DNA of 61,854 nucleotides from positions 1 to 61,854 of the forward strand of contig NZ_MUKU01000029.1 in NCBI RefSeq assembly GCF_002081825.1, read 5' to 3'. The position numbers and the translations under genes were made by a program. The notes under the pieces are model-generated. The model did no database searches, was not told the origin of the DNA, and saw nothing but the letters and a program-made list of their open reading frames with translations. The number at the start of each line of letters is the position of its first letter. The stretch's first letter is position 1. Source of the DNA: Chromobacterium haemolyticum. Its GTDB lineage: Bacteria > Pseudomonadota > Gammaproteobacteria > Burkholderiales > Chromobacteriaceae. This document shows, in pieces, positions 1 to 8,769 of this stretch.

Positions 1-2
1 CG

Positions 3-149
3 GTGATGCCTCAACGTTGGGTGGTGGAGCGCTCATTTGCTTGGCTTGAGAAATGCCGACGGTTATGGAAGAACTGCGAGCGGAAACTCAATACCAGCTT
101 GCAGTTCATCCATTTAGCCTTCCTCGTTCTGCTGCTCAAAAGATCGTGA
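3..149 (+). CDS. IS5-family transposase, C-terminal fragment (cut by window edge)
   Basis: This is the last 48 codons of a DDE transposase; the start lies outside the window. The translation begins VMPQRWVVERSFAWLEKC and ends LLLKRS. The VVERSFAWL segment is the conserved region holding the catalytic Glu of IS5-group transposases. Eight bases after the stop is the IS right end, which reads aaaagatcgtgaacaggctc, followed by TTA. That TTA is also the stop codon of the neighbouring minus-strand pilU. The same terminal sequence recurs at the right end of the element at 15179-15543, so this IS is a candidate source of transposase for the small elements in the window. The family is confident; the exact IS name cannot be given. 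Confidence 0.85.
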   Translation: MMPQRWVVERSFAWLEKCRRLWKNCERKLNTSLQFIHLAFLVLLLKRS

Positions 150-160
150 ACAGGCTCTTA
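138..160 (+). mobile_element. Right terminal inverted repeat of the IS and TTA target copy
   Basis: Bases 138-157 are the right IS end and 158-160 (TTA) are the expected 3-bp target duplicate. On the minus strand this TTA is the TAA stop of pilU, so the IS sits exactly at the stop codon without damaging the gene. The left end and left target copy are outside the window. Confidence 0.75.
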
Positions 161-1294
161 GACGATGTCTAGGTGATCTATGCCTTCCAGTGGGTCCCGC
201 GACTTGGAACCCTCGCTGTAAAGCTTGATCTTCAGCCGCAGATCGTTAATGGAGTCGGCGTTGCGCAGAGCGTCCTCGTAGCTGATCAGGTCCGCTTCGT
301 ACAACTCGAACAAGGACTGGTCGAAGGTCTGCATGCCGGTCTCGCGCGAGCGGCCCATCACTTCCTTCAGACTGGCGATTTCGCCTTTAAAGATCATGTC
401 GGACACCAGCGGGCTGTTGAGCAGAATTTCCACCGCCGCCACCCGGCCGCGGCCGCTTTTGATCGGCACCAGCCGCTGAGAGATAATGGAGCGCATATTC
501 AGCGACAGATCCATCAACACCTGCTGATGGCGTTCCTCAGGGAAGAAGTTGAGAATGCGGTCCAGCGCCTGGTTGGCGTTGTTGGCATGCAGCGTGGCCA
601 GGCACAAATGGCCGGTTTCGGCGAACTGCAAGCCGTAACCCATGGTTTCGCGATCGCGAATCTCGCCCATCAGAATCACGTCCGGCGCCTGGCGCAAGGT
701 GTTCTTCAAGGCAATGTCCCAATCATCGGTGTCCACGCCCACCTCGCGCTGGGAGATGATGGACTTCTTGTGCTGGTGCACGTATTCGATCGGGTCTTCA
801 ATCGTGATGATGTGATCGTGGTTATGACTGTTGCGCCAGTCCACCAGCGCGGCCAGCGAGGTGGATTTGCCTGAGCCGGTGCCGCCGACGAAGATCACTA
901 GGCCGCGCTTGATCAGCGCGATATCGCGCAGCACCAGCGGCAGGTTGAGCTGGTCGAAGGTGGGGATTTCGGTGTTTATCTTGCGCAACACCATGCCGGC
1001 ATGGCCCTGCTGCACATAGGCGCTGACGCGAAAACGTCCCAGACCCGGCGGGTTGATCGCAAAGTTCGCCTCCTTCTTGGTTTCGAACTCCTCGGTCTGC
1101 CGGTCGTTCATCACCGCGCGCACCAGTTCCTTGGTGTGCTGGGCGGATAAGGGCTGCGGCGCCACCGGAGTGATCTTGCCGTCTATCTTCATCGCCGGGG
1201 GGAAATCGGCGGCGATGAAAACGTCGGAGGCGTTCTTGCCGGTGGCGTGCTTCAGCAGATCCAGTATGAACTTGGAAGCCTGGTCTTTTTCCAT
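158..1294 (-). CDS. pilU: PilU, type IV pilus retraction ATPase
   Basis: A 378-residue cytoplasmic hexameric ATPase of the PilT/VirB11 family that helps PilT depolymerise type IV pili under load. The Walker A motif is GGTGSGKST near residue 138. The Walker B region (VILMGEIRD) and a His-rich segment (TGHLCLATLHANNA) follow. It lies 45 bases downstream of pilT on the same strand, the usual pilT-pilU order, and is probably co-transcribed. It lacks the AIRNLIRE motif seen in PilT at the equivalent place (SDMIFKGE here), which is typical of PilU. Its stop codon coincides with the target site of the IS at the left edge; the C-terminus looks complete. Confidence 0.95.
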   Translation of the reverse strand: MEKDQASKFILDLLKHATGKNASDVFIAADFPPAMKIDGKITPVAPQPLSAQHTKELVRAVMNDRQTEEFETKKEANFAINPPGLGRFRVSAYVQQGHAGMVLRKINTEIPTFDQLNLPLVLRDIALIKRGLVIFVGGTGSGKSTSLAALVDWRNSHNHDHIITIEDPIEYVHQHKKSIISQREVGVDTDDWDIALKNTLRQAPDVILMGEIRDRETMGYGLQFAETGHLCLATLHANNANQALDRILNFFPEERHQQVLMDLSLNMRSIISQRLVPIKSGRGRVAAVEILLNSPLVSDMIFKGEIASLKEVMGRSRETGMQTFDQSLFELYEADLISYEDALRNADSINDLRLKIKLYSEGSKSRDPLEGIDHLDIV

Positions 1295-1339
1295 GATGAG
1301 GTCCCGCGGGTCGCCATTTAAGTGTAGAGCAGCGCCCGC

Positions 1340-2377
1340 TCAGAATTGATCCTTGTTGGCGGCCTTTTGCCTGGCATCCGCCGGCGACACCATATTGCGC
1401 CGCACCAGCTCCTGCAGGCACTGGTCCAGCGTCTGCATGCCGTGCTGCTGGCCGGTCTGGATCATGGAGTTGATCTGAGCAATCTTGTTCTCCCGGATCA
1501 GGTTGCGGATCGCCGGGGTGCCCAACATGATTTCATGCGCCGCCACCCGCCCGCTGCCGTCCTTGGTTTTAAGCAGGGTTTGGGCGATCACCGCGCGCAC
1601 AGACTCGGACAGCATGGAACGCACCATCTCCTTTTCCCCGGCCGGGAATACGTCGACGATGCGGTCTATGGTCTTGGCCGCGGAGCTGGTGTGCAGAGTG
1701 CCGAACACCAGGTGACCGGTTTCCGCCGCGGTCAAAGCCAGGCGTATGGTTTCCAGATCGCGCAGTTCGCCCACCAGGATCACGTCCGGGTCTTCGCGCA
1801 AGGCGGACTTCAAGGCATTGGCGAAGCTGTGTGTCTGCAAACCCAGTTCACGCTGGTTGATCAAACACTTCTTGCTGTCGTGGACGAACTCGATCGGGTC
1901 CTCGACAGTCAGGATGTGGGAGAAGTGGTTGTCGTTGATGAAATCTATCATCGCCGCCAGCGTAGTGGATTTGCCGGAGCCGGTGGGGCCGGTCACCAGC
2001 ACCAGCCCGCGCGGAAAGGCGGCGATTTCCTGGAAAATCTTGGGCGCGCCCAACTGTTCCAGCGAGAGCACCTTGGACGGAATCACCCGAAACACCGCGC
2101 CCATGCCGCGGTTCTGCACGAATGAGTTGACGCGGAAACGGGCGATGCCGGGCAGATCGAAGGAAAAGTCACACTCGAAGGTGTCTTCGAAGATTTTACG
2201 CTGGTAATCGTTCATGATGTCGTACACCATGTCGTGCACGTCATGGTGGTCCATCGGCGGCAGGTTGATGCGGCGGATGTCGCCGTTCACCCGGATCATC
2301 GGCGGCAGCCCGGCGGACAAGTGCAGGTCGGACGCCTTATTCTTGACCGTAAAGGCCAAGAGCTCCGAAATTTCCAT
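1340..2377 (-). CDS. pilT: PilT, type IV pilus retraction motor
   Basis: A 345-residue twitching-motility ATPase that powers pilus retraction and natural transformation. The start MEISELLAFTVKNKASDLHLSAG is the standard PilT N-terminus. Walker A is GPTGSGKST and Walker B is VILVGELRD. The His box reads TGHLVFGTLHT. The PilT-specific AIRNLIRE motif, needed for retraction in characterised homologues, is present near residue 288. Length equals that of Pseudomonas PilT. It is first in the pilTU operon and divergent from yggS, an arrangement common in beta- and gammaproteobacteria. Confidence 0.97.
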   Translation of the reverse strand: MEISELLAFTVKNKASDLHLSAGLPPMIRVNGDIRRINLPPMDHHDVHDMVYDIMNDYQRKIFEDTFECDFSFDLPGIARFRVNSFVQNRGMGAVFRVIPSKVLSLEQLGAPKIFQEIAAFPRGLVLVTGPTGSGKSTTLAAMIDFINDNHFSHILTVEDPIEFVHDSKKCLINQRELGLQTHSFANALKSALREDPDVILVGELRDLETIRLALTAAETGHLVFGTLHTSSAAKTIDRIVDVFPAGEKEMVRSMLSESVRAVIAQTLLKTKDGSGRVAAHEIMLGTPAIRNLIRENKIAQINSMIQTGQQHGMQTLDQCLQELVRRNMVSPADARQKAANKDQF

Positions 2378-2652
2378 AATATAATCTCCACGATGACTGC
2401 GCCGCCGCCATGGTTTCAGCCGCCAGGCGACTACTTAAAATGAAGTACCGCCGCGCGCCGGCAACGCGTCCAAACAAGACGCCGGCCCACTTCCGGCATT
2501 TCCGGCTCTGGCGCTGATTGTAAGCTCAACTCAGCCATTTGGGATATCGCCGTCACCCCATATTATTAACGATGCGCGGCCATGCTGCTTTGTAGAAACC
2601 CCAACCCCGGGCAACAAGCCGCACCGCCCGCAGCAAACCATTTCTCGACGCC

Positions 2653-3345
2653 ATGACAGACTCCATCTCCCAACCCTTGCAACAAGTCCGCCAGCGCCTG
2701 GCGGACGCGGAACACGCCGCCGGCCGGCCGGCGGGAACGGTGCGCCTACTGGCCGTCAGCAAAACCTTCCCTGCAGCGGACATCGAGCAAGCCTATCTTG
2801 CCGGCCAGCGCGCCTTTGGTGAAAACTACGCACAGGAATTGCAGCAGAAGGCCGAGGCGCTGGCCGGCCTGGAGATCGAATGGCACTTCATCGGCCCGAT
2901 GCAATCCAATAAAACCCGCGCGGTGGCGGAGTTGGCCCACTGGGCCCATTCGGTGGAACGGCTGAAAATCGCAGAACGGCTGTCGGCGCAGCGGCCCAAC
3001 GCGCTGCCGCCGCTAAATGTATGCATTCAGGTCAATGTCTCCGGCGAGGCCAGCAAGAGCGGCTGCGCCCCGGAACAGGCGCTGGAACTGGCGCGCGCAG
3101 TGGCGGCCTTGCCGCGCCTGACCCTGCGCGGCCTGATGTGCATCCCGGAGCCCACGGAGGACACTGCGCGGCTGGCGTCTCAGTTCGCCCTGTTGCGCCA
3201 ACTGCGAGAGCGCCTGAACGCCGAAGGGCTGGCGCTGGACACTTTGTCCATGGGCATGTCCGCCGATATGGCCGTCGCCGTCGCCGAAGGCGCCACCATG
3301 GTGCGGGTGGGCACCGCCATTTTCGGCGCGCGCCATTATCATTGA
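2653..3345 (+). CDS. yggS: YggS/PLPBP, pyridoxal-phosphate homeostasis protein
   Basis: A 230-residue PLP-binding protein of the YggS/PROSC family. It has an alanine-racemase-like TIM barrel but no known enzyme activity, and it buffers PLP and affects amino-acid homeostasis. The PLP lysine is in LLAVSKTFP (Lys37). Family motifs FGENYAQE, WHFIGPMQSNK and LSMGMSADMAVAVAEGATMVRVGTAIFG are all present. It starts a likely operon with proC (53-base gap) and yggT, a widespread conserved neighbourhood. Length is normal. Confidence 0.95.
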   Translation: MTDSISQPLQQVRQRLADAEHAAGRPAGTVRLLAVSKTFPAADIEQAYLAGQRAFGENYAQELQQKAEALAGLEIEWHFIGPMQSNKTRAVAELAHWAHSVERLKIAERLSAQRPNALPPLNVCIQVNVSGEASKSGCAPEQALELARAVAALPRLTLRGLMCIPEPTEDTARLASQFALLRQLRERLNAEGLALDTLSMGMSADMAVAVAEGATMVRVGTAIFGARHYH

Positions 3346-3398
3346 ATGACATTGGTTTGAAACAGCAGACATTCAGGCCGATTTATTAAGGAAAGATC

Positions 3399-4202
3399 AT
3401 GCGGATTACCTTCATCGGCGGCGGCAATATGGCCAACGCCATCATCGCCGGCCTGATCAAGCAGGCGGCGCATCGCATCCACGTAGTGGACCCTGACGCG
3501 GGCAAGGTGGAGCGGCTGCGTCAGGCATACGACGTCAGCGGCGGCGCGGCGCTGCCGGACGCCTTCGACATCGGCGACATCGTGGTGCTGGCGGTCAAGC
3601 CGCAGCACCTTCGCGACTTGTGCCTGGAGTTGGAGCCCAGGCTCAACGGCGCGCTGGTCATCTCCATTGCCGCCGGCATTCGCCTGGACGCGCTGTGCCG
3701 CTGGCTGGGCAGCAAGCGCGTGGTGCGGGTGATGCCCAACACTCCGGCGATGATAGGCAAGGGCGTGTCCGGCCTGTTCGCATCGGTGGGCGTCAGCGAA
3801 GACGACCGCCAGGACGCCAACACCGTAATGCAGGCGGCCGGCATCACGCTCTGGCTGCAAAACGAACAACGCATCGACGACGTCACCGCCGTTTCGGGCA
3901 GCGGTCCGGCCTATGTGTTCTACTTCATCGAAAGCATGATAGAAGCGGCGCAACAGACCGGCTTCTCCGAAGCAGAGGCGCGCCGATTGGTGCTGGCCAC
4001 CTTTGAAGGCGCGGTGGAGCTGGCCAAGCAAAGCCCGCTGTCGGTCGGCACCCTGCGCACCAATGTGATGTCCAAGGGCGGCACCACCGAGCGCGCCATC
4101 GCCCGCTTTGAGGCGGACGGCGTCAAACAAGCCATTATCGCCGGCACGCTGGACTGTCGCGACCGCTCGATCGAAATGGGCCAACAACTCAGCCAGGACT
4201 AA
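3399..4202 (+). CDS. proC: Pyrroline-5-carboxylate reductase
   Basis: A 267-residue NAD(P)H-dependent enzyme for the last step of proline synthesis. The N-terminal Rossmann motif is FIGGGNMANAI. The C-terminal helical dimer domain has VSGSGPAYVFYFIESM and the substrate-binding loop MSKGGTTERAI. A purine-rich site (aaggaaag) lies just upstream of the ATG. It is preceded by yggS and followed nine bases later by yggT. Length and motifs are intact. Confidence 0.96.
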   Translation: MRITFIGGGNMANAIIAGLIKQAAHRIHVVDPDAGKVERLRQAYDVSGGAALPDAFDIGDIVVLAVKPQHLRDLCLELEPRLNGALVISIAAGIRLDALCRWLGSKRVVRVMPNTPAMIGKGVSGLFASVGVSEDDRQDANTVMQAAGITLWLQNEQRIDDVTAVSGSGPAYVFYFIESMIEAAQQTGFSEAEARRLVLATFEGAVELAKQSPLSVGTLRTNVMSKGGTTERAIARFEADGVKQAIIAGTLDCRDRSIEMGQQLSQD

Positions 4203-4210
4203 GCCACATC

Positions 4211-4792
4211 ATGTTTTTCGACACTTTGCGTTTTCTGATCCACACTCTTTCCGGCCTGTTCGTGCTGGTGCTCCTGCTGCGCTTCTACCTGCAAGTGGCG
4301 CGCGCGCCGTTCAAACACCCGCTGTGCCAGTTCGTGATGGCCGCCACCAACTTCGCGGTGCTGCCCATGCGCAAGCTGGTGCCGGCGATGCGCGGCTACG
4401 ACAGCGCCACCATGCTGCTGGCCTGGCTGATTTCGCTGCTGGCCAACGTGCTGGTCACCCTGCTGAGCTCGGTGCCGGAAGTCTTCACCTTTCCGCAGGT
4501 ATGGGTGGCGCTGTCTTTGCTGTCGCTGCTGGAGGTGTTCAAGCAGTCGCTGACCCTGTTGATGGGTAGCGTCATCGTCCAGGCCGTGCTCAGCTGGGTC
4601 AGCCCCTACAACCCGCTGATGCCGGTGCTGGACGCGCTGACCCGGCCCTTCCTGCGCCCGTTCCGCAAGGCCAATATTGGCGGCGTGGACCTGTCGCCGC
4701 TGGTGCTGTTCCTGATCATCCAGGTGATTTTGATGCTGCCGGTGCGCATGCTTGAAGCAAGCTTCTTGACCCAACTCAAGGTAGTACTGTAG
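4211..4792 (+). CDS. yggT: YggT family integral membrane protein
   Basis: A 193-residue inner-membrane protein made of two YggT units, roughly residues 1-95 and 96-193. Each has a hydrophobic pair and a conserved segment of the type LLRFYLQVARAPFKHP or VLSWVSPYNPLMPVLDALTRPFLRPFRK. Members are linked genetically to osmotic tolerance and, through their neighbours, to proC/yggS; the biochemical role is unknown. It is the last gene of the yggS-proC-yggT operon. Confidence 0.92.
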   Translation: MFFDTLRFLIHTLSGLFVLVLLLRFYLQVARAPFKHPLCQFVMAATNFAVLPMRKLVPAMRGYDSATMLLAWLISLLANVLVTLLSSVPEVFTFPQVWVALSLLSLLEVFKQSLTLLMGSVIVQAVLSWVSPYNPLMPVLDALTRPFLRPFRKANIGGVDLSPLVLFLIIQVILMLPVRMLEASFLTQLKVVL

Positions 4793-4883
4793 GAATTCAG
4801 GTTATTTGTCATATTTTTTGCGGCCGCACCGCTGCGGTCGTCCATTTGGCAACCGATTTGCATCACCAAACAGGAGACTTCCA

Positions 4884-5189
4884 ATGAAAAAAGCCTTGCT
4901 CGCCGCCGCCCTGATGAGCGCCGTCGCCGCTCCCGCCTTCGCCAATATGCAGCTGGCGCAAAAGTACAGCTGCACCGCCTGTCATGCGGTGGACAAGAAA
5001 ATCGTGGGTCCGGCTTACAAAGATGTGGCCAAGAAATACGCCGGCCAGAAAGGCGCGGAAGCCATGCTGATGGCCAAGGTCAAGAACGGCGGCTCCGGCG
5101 TATGGGGCCCGGTGCCGATGACCCCGCATCCGAACATCCCGGACGCGGACCTGCGCGCGCTGGCCAAGTGGGTGTTGTCGCTGAAATAA
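4884..5189 (+). CDS. Periplasmic class I cytochrome c (c551/c8 type)
   Basis: A 101-residue secreted monohaem cytochrome. The start at 4884 is chosen because it follows a ggaga ribosome site and opens a clean signal peptide, MKKALLAAALMSAVAAPAFA, cleaved near residue 20. The haem-binding CTACH is at residues 30-34, and the likely axial Met is in GPVPMTPHPN. It is a short electron carrier of the cytochrome c551/c552 group; the partner oxidase or reductase cannot be deduced here. A hairpin terminator follows at 5243-5265. Confidence 0.92.
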   Translation: MKKALLAAALMSAVAAPAFANMQLAQKYSCTACHAVDKKIVGPAYKDVAKKYAGQKGAEAMLMAKVKNGGSGVWGPVPMTPHPNIPDADLRALAKWVLSLK

Positions 5190-5242
5190 GCCATCCAGAC
5201 ATTGCAGATCCGGCACGCCGCTCGGCGCGCCGGCCCACGGAA

Positions 5243-5265
5243 AAAGGCGGCGGATTGCCGCCTTT
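5243..5265 (+). terminator. Hairpin terminator after cytochrome c
   Basis: A perfect 9-bp stem aaaggcggc/gccgccttt with a 5-base loop. The T run is only three bases, so termination may be modest. Confidence 0.65.
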
Positions 5266-5473
5266 GAACTGTCCGGGACATTTTATGTCCTAGCCTGTTG
5301 CGCCAATACCCTTTTAACGATGTCTCAGGCTTGTTACCGGAGTGAAACAACGCTATACCGATTGTCAGCAGCAGGGAGTTAATATCACCTAAGCGCCTAA
5401 GACAGTTGCAGAAATAGCGGGGCGCCGGTAATCTTCTCCGCCTGTTGCCAACTCTATGCTGGAAGCACCAAAT

Positions 5474-5884
5474 ATGGCCAAACTAACCGAACAGGATATC
5501 CTCAACTGGACCGGCGACGATTACATGAACGCCGACCATCTTGAGTTTTTCAAAGACCGGTTGTTGCAGATGCAGCTGGAGTTGCTCTCTAACGCAAATG
5601 CGACCGCCAACCACCTGCAAGAGCAGGAAGCCACGCCGGATCCCGCCGACCGCGCCACGCTGGAAGAGGAATACGCGCTGGAACTGCGCACCCGCGACCG
5701 CGAGCGCAAACTGCTGCAGAAGATCCAGGCCTCGCTGCGCCAGATCGAAGACGGCTCTTACGGCTTCTGCGAGGATACCGGCGAGCCCATCGGCCTGCGC
5801 CGCCTGATGGCCCGCCCCACCGCCACATTGTCGGTGGAAGCCCAGGAGCGCCGCGAGCGCATGAAACGCCAGTACGCCGACTGA
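5474..5884 (+). CDS. dksA: DksA-family transcription factor with degenerate zinc finger
   Basis: A 136-residue RNA-polymerase secondary-channel regulator that works with ppGpp. The start at 5474 (MAKLTEQDIL) has ggaag nine bases upstream; the in-frame ATG 18 bases earlier has no ribosome site. The coiled coil carries the two tip aspartates in DPADRA and the sequence EEYALELRTRDRERKLLQKI, as in E. coli DksA. The zinc finger is unusual: the four cysteines of the canonical CxxC...CxxC are C99, T102, S120 and A123, so only one Cys remains. Cysteine-poor DksA proteins exist in other bacteria, so it is probably functional but not zinc-held. A strong terminator follows. Confidence 0.92.
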   Translation: MAKLTEQDILNWTGDDYMNADHLEFFKDRLLQMQLELLSNANATANHLQEQEATPDPADRATLEEEYALELRTRDRERKLLQKIQASLRQIEDGSYGFCEDTGEPIGLRRLMARPTATLSVEAQERRERMKRQYAD

Positions 5885-5908
5885 TTGTTCCGGCTCTCGC
5901 CCGCAAAA

Positions 5909-5935
5909 CGCCCTGGCCGCAACCAGGGCGTTTTT
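5909..5935 (+). terminator. Rho-independent terminator after dksA
   Basis: An 8-bp stem cgccctgg/ccagggcg with a 6-base loop, followed by TTTTT. Confidence 0.9.
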
Positions 5936-6115
5936 CATGCCCGCGTTTCCTCTATTCAACAAAAACAAGCAGATAAATCGACAGACGATAGCTTGCCTCT
6001 AATGACTGTCTAGTATGAATTTAGGGCATTAAAGCAGACCGGCCGCTTGTCTAGCGTCGTCGAATCCGGTTATCTTGCTGCTATGCAAAAACTGAAATAG
6101 CAAGGGACACGCTTT

Positions 6116-7177
6116 ATGCAACGCCAGACCGACGACGTCAGAATCCGCGAAATCAAGGAACTGCTGCCGCCCATCGCCCACCTGTACGAACTGCCAATCA
6201 CCGAAGCCGCCTCGGAAGTGATCTACTCCGCCCGTCGCGACATCTCCGCGCTGCTGCGCGGCGAAGACGACCGCCTGCTGGTGGTGATCGGGCCCTGCTC
6301 CATCCACGACACCGAAGCCGCCATCGAATACGCCAAGAAACTGGCGCCGCTGCGCGACAAGCTAGCGGAAGAGCTGGTGGTGGTGATGCGCGTCTACTTT
6401 GAAAAACCGCGCACCACCGTCGGCTGGAAAGGCCTGATCAACGACCCGATGTTGAACGAATCCTTCGACATCAACAGCGGCCTGCGCATCGCGCGCCGCC
6501 TGCTGCTGACCCTGAACGACATGGGGATGCCGGCCGCTACCGAATTCCTGGACATGATCACGCCACAGTACTTCGCCGACCTGATCAGCTGGGGCGCCAT
6601 CGGCGCGCGCACCACCGAAAGCCAGGTGCACCGCGAGCTGGCCTCCGGCCTATCCTGCCCGGTGGGTTTCAAGAACGGCACCGACGGCAATCTGAAGATC
6701 GCCGTGGACGCCATCCGCTCGTCCAGCGTGCCCCACCATTTCCTGTCCGTGACCAAGACCGGCCACTCCGCCATCGTCTCCACCGGCGGCAACCCGGATT
6801 GCCACGTGATCCTGCGCGGCGGCAAGGAACCCAATTACTCGGCCGAGCATGTCAGCGCCGCGGCGGCGGAACTAGTCTCCGTGGGCCTGCCGCAAAAGCT
6901 GATGGTGGACTTCAGCCACGCCAACAGCCGCAAGGACTACCGTCGTCAGATGGAAGTGGCCGACGACATCGCCGGTCAATTGGCCGCCGGCAACGCCAAC
7001 ATCTTCGGCGTGATGGTGGAAAGCCACTTGGTGGAAGGGCGCCAGGACCTGAAACCGGGTTGCGAGTTGACCTACGGCCAGAGCGTCACCGACGCCTGCA
7101 TCGGCTGGGACGACACGGAAAAACTGCTGACCACGCTGGCCGACGCGGTGAAGGCGCGCCGCGCGCGTCAAGACTGA
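6116..7177 (+). CDS. aroG: DAHP synthase, class I (3-deoxy-7-phosphoheptulonate synthase)
   Basis: A 353-residue enzyme that condenses phosphoenolpyruvate with erythrose-4-phosphate, the first step of the shikimate pathway. Typical class Ialpha sequences are VVIGPCSIHD, MRVYFEKPRTTVGWKGLINDP, GARTTESQVHRELASGLSCPVGFKNGTDG and VMVESHLVEGRQ. Length matches AroG/AroF/AroH; which aromatic amino acid inhibits it cannot be told safely. It is a single gene between the dksA terminator and its own terminator. Confidence 0.96.
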   Translation: MQRQTDDVRIREIKELLPPIAHLYELPITEAASEVIYSARRDISALLRGEDDRLLVVIGPCSIHDTEAAIEYAKKLAPLRDKLAEELVVVMRVYFEKPRTTVGWKGLINDPMLNESFDINSGLRIARRLLLTLNDMGMPAATEFLDMITPQYFADLISWGAIGARTTESQVHRELASGLSCPVGFKNGTDGNLKIAVDAIRSSSVPHHFLSVTKTGHSAIVSTGGNPDCHVILRGGKEPNYSAEHVSAAAAELVSVGLPQKLMVDFSHANSRKDYRRQMEVADDIAGQLAAGNANIFGVMVESHLVEGRQDLKPGCELTYGQSVTDACIGWDDTEKLLTTLADAVKARRARQD

Positions 7178-7200
7178 GCCAACCTTACCTTGCTGTCTCG

Positions 7201-7227
7201 CGGCGGAGCCTACGCTCCGCCGTTTTC
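7201..7227 (+). terminator. Terminator after aroG, shared with convergent gene
   Basis: A perfect 9-bp stem cggcggagc/gctccgccg with a ctac loop and a short T run. It sits between aroG and the end of the minus-strand MocR gene and may serve both. Confidence 0.85.
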
Positions 7228-8653
7228 ATTGGCTCAGCTGCTCGCCGGCCAAGCGGCCCAAGGTGGCGATGGCTCCCTCCAAGGCCGGCGACCACGGCTG
7301 GCCGAAGTTCAGTCGCAGGCAATGGCCGAAACGCGGCTCGGCGGAAAACACCAGGCCTGGCGCGAAACTGATGGATTCGGCCAACGCCCGCTCCAGCAGG
7401 CGGCCTGCGTCCAGCCCTTCCGGACACTCCACCCACAGCAGCAGGCCGCCCTGCGGCCGCCGCAGCCGCGTGCCCTTGGGGAAGGCCGCCAGCACCGCGT
7501 CGGCCAGCTGACGCATCTGCCTCGCCAACTGCCGCCGCAAGCGCTCGGCGAAGCGCGCGTAGTCGCCGTTGGCCAACACATCCGCCAGCAAACCCTGATA
7601 CAAGGCCGAGCTCACCAGGCTGCTGCTATTGCTCAGCCGCGCCAATGCCGCATGATGGCGGCCGCCGGACAGCCAGCCCAGACGGAACGAGGGCGCGAAG
7701 CTCTTGGTGAAGGACGAGCAGTAAATCACTTCGCCGCGGCTATCCCAGGCTTTCAACGGCGTTGGGTGCTGCCCGCCGAAGTAAAGCTCGCCGAACACAT
7801 CGTCCTCGATGATGGTCAGACCGTGACGGTAAGCCAGCCGCAACAATCGCTTCTTGGCTTCGTCCGGCATCAGCGCGCCGGTGGGATTCTGAAAATTGGT
7901 CACCGTTACCAAACAACGCGGCGCCGGTCCGTGGCGCAAGGCGAACTCCAGCGCCTCCAGCGACAGGCCGGCGTCCGGCGTGCACGGGATTTCCAACGCC
8001 TTCAGCCCCAAGGCCTCCAGGGTTTGCAGTAGACCGAAGTACACCGGCGTCTCCACCGCCACGGTGTCGCCGGGCCGGGTCAGCAAGCGCAGCGACAGGC
8101 TGATCGCCTCGGTAATGCCGTGGGTGAACAGGATGGCGTCGGGCTCCAGCGCCAACTGCCACTGCGCCGCCAGTTCGCACACCAGCCGATACAGCCTCGC
8201 CTGCTCACCGCGCGGCAAATAGGCGCTTATCAGTTCTGGGCGCTGGTTCAGCGTCTGCTGCAGCCGACGCGCCAACGCCGCCGCCGGATACATGCTGCCA
8301 TGCGCTTCCGCCATGTGCAGTTGGGTGTCGATGTCCAGGCCGGACCACTCGATCAATTGCGACATGCGGCTGTCCACCCGCACCAGGGTCGCCGCCGACG
8401 GCAAGCCGTCGTCCCGGGCATGCGCCTGCTGCGCGCGGCTGGGCAAGGCGGCGAAAAAGCCGGCGCGCGGGCGGGCGCTGACGCGTTGCCGACGCTCCAG
8501 ATGACGGTAGGCCGCCAGCGCGGTCAAGACGTTGACCCCGTGCTCGGCGGCCAGACGGCGCACCGAGGGCAGGCGGCTGCCGGGGGGATATTCGCCGCTG
8601 TCCAGTCCTTGCTCGACTTCCGCGGCGATGCGTAAATACAGGGAATCGCTCAT
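7226..8653 (-). CDS. MocR/PdxR-type regulator (GntR DNA-binding domain fused to aminotransferase-like domain)
   Basis: A 475-residue regulator. Residues 1-70 form a GntR winged helix (YPPGSRLPSVRRLAAEHGVNVLTALAAYRHLE). Residues from about 110 on form a fold-type I aminotransferase-like domain with the PLP lysine in YCSSFTKSFAPSFRLGW and the aspartate region TIIEDDVFGELYFGG. Such proteins sense PLP or an amino compound and control adjacent genes. It is divergent from the BenE-like transporter with a 116-base gap, so that gene is a plausible target, but the ligand is unknown. Confidence 0.9.
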   Translation of the reverse strand: MSDSLYLRIAAEVEQGLDSGEYPPGSRLPSVRRLAAEHGVNVLTALAAYRHLERRQRVSARPRAGFFAALPSRAQQAHARDDGLPSAATLVRVDSRMSQLIEWSGLDIDTQLHMAEAHGSMYPAAALARRLQQTLNQRPELISAYLPRGEQARLYRLVCELAAQWQLALEPDAILFTHGITEAISLSLRLLTRPGDTVAVETPVYFGLLQTLEALGLKALEIPCTPDAGLSLEALEFALRHGPAPRCLVTVTNFQNPTGALMPDEAKKRLLRLAYRHGLTIIEDDVFGELYFGGQHPTPLKAWDSRGEVIYCSSFTKSFAPSFRLGWLSGGRHHAALARLSNSSSLVSSALYQGLLADVLANGDYARFAERLRRQLARQMRQLADAVLAAFPKGTRLRRPQGGLLLWVECPEGLDAGRLLERALAESISFAPGLVFSAEPRFGHCLRLNFGQPWSPALEGAIATLGRLAGEQLSQ

Positions 8654-8769
8654 GGCTGTTATATAGAACAGATTGTGCGCAGCATAAACTGTTTACGTCG
8701 GCTGTGGGAAGGCGCGGACCGGCGCTTGCGCTAGGCTGGGCGCTACTTTTCATCGCAAGAAAGCGCATC

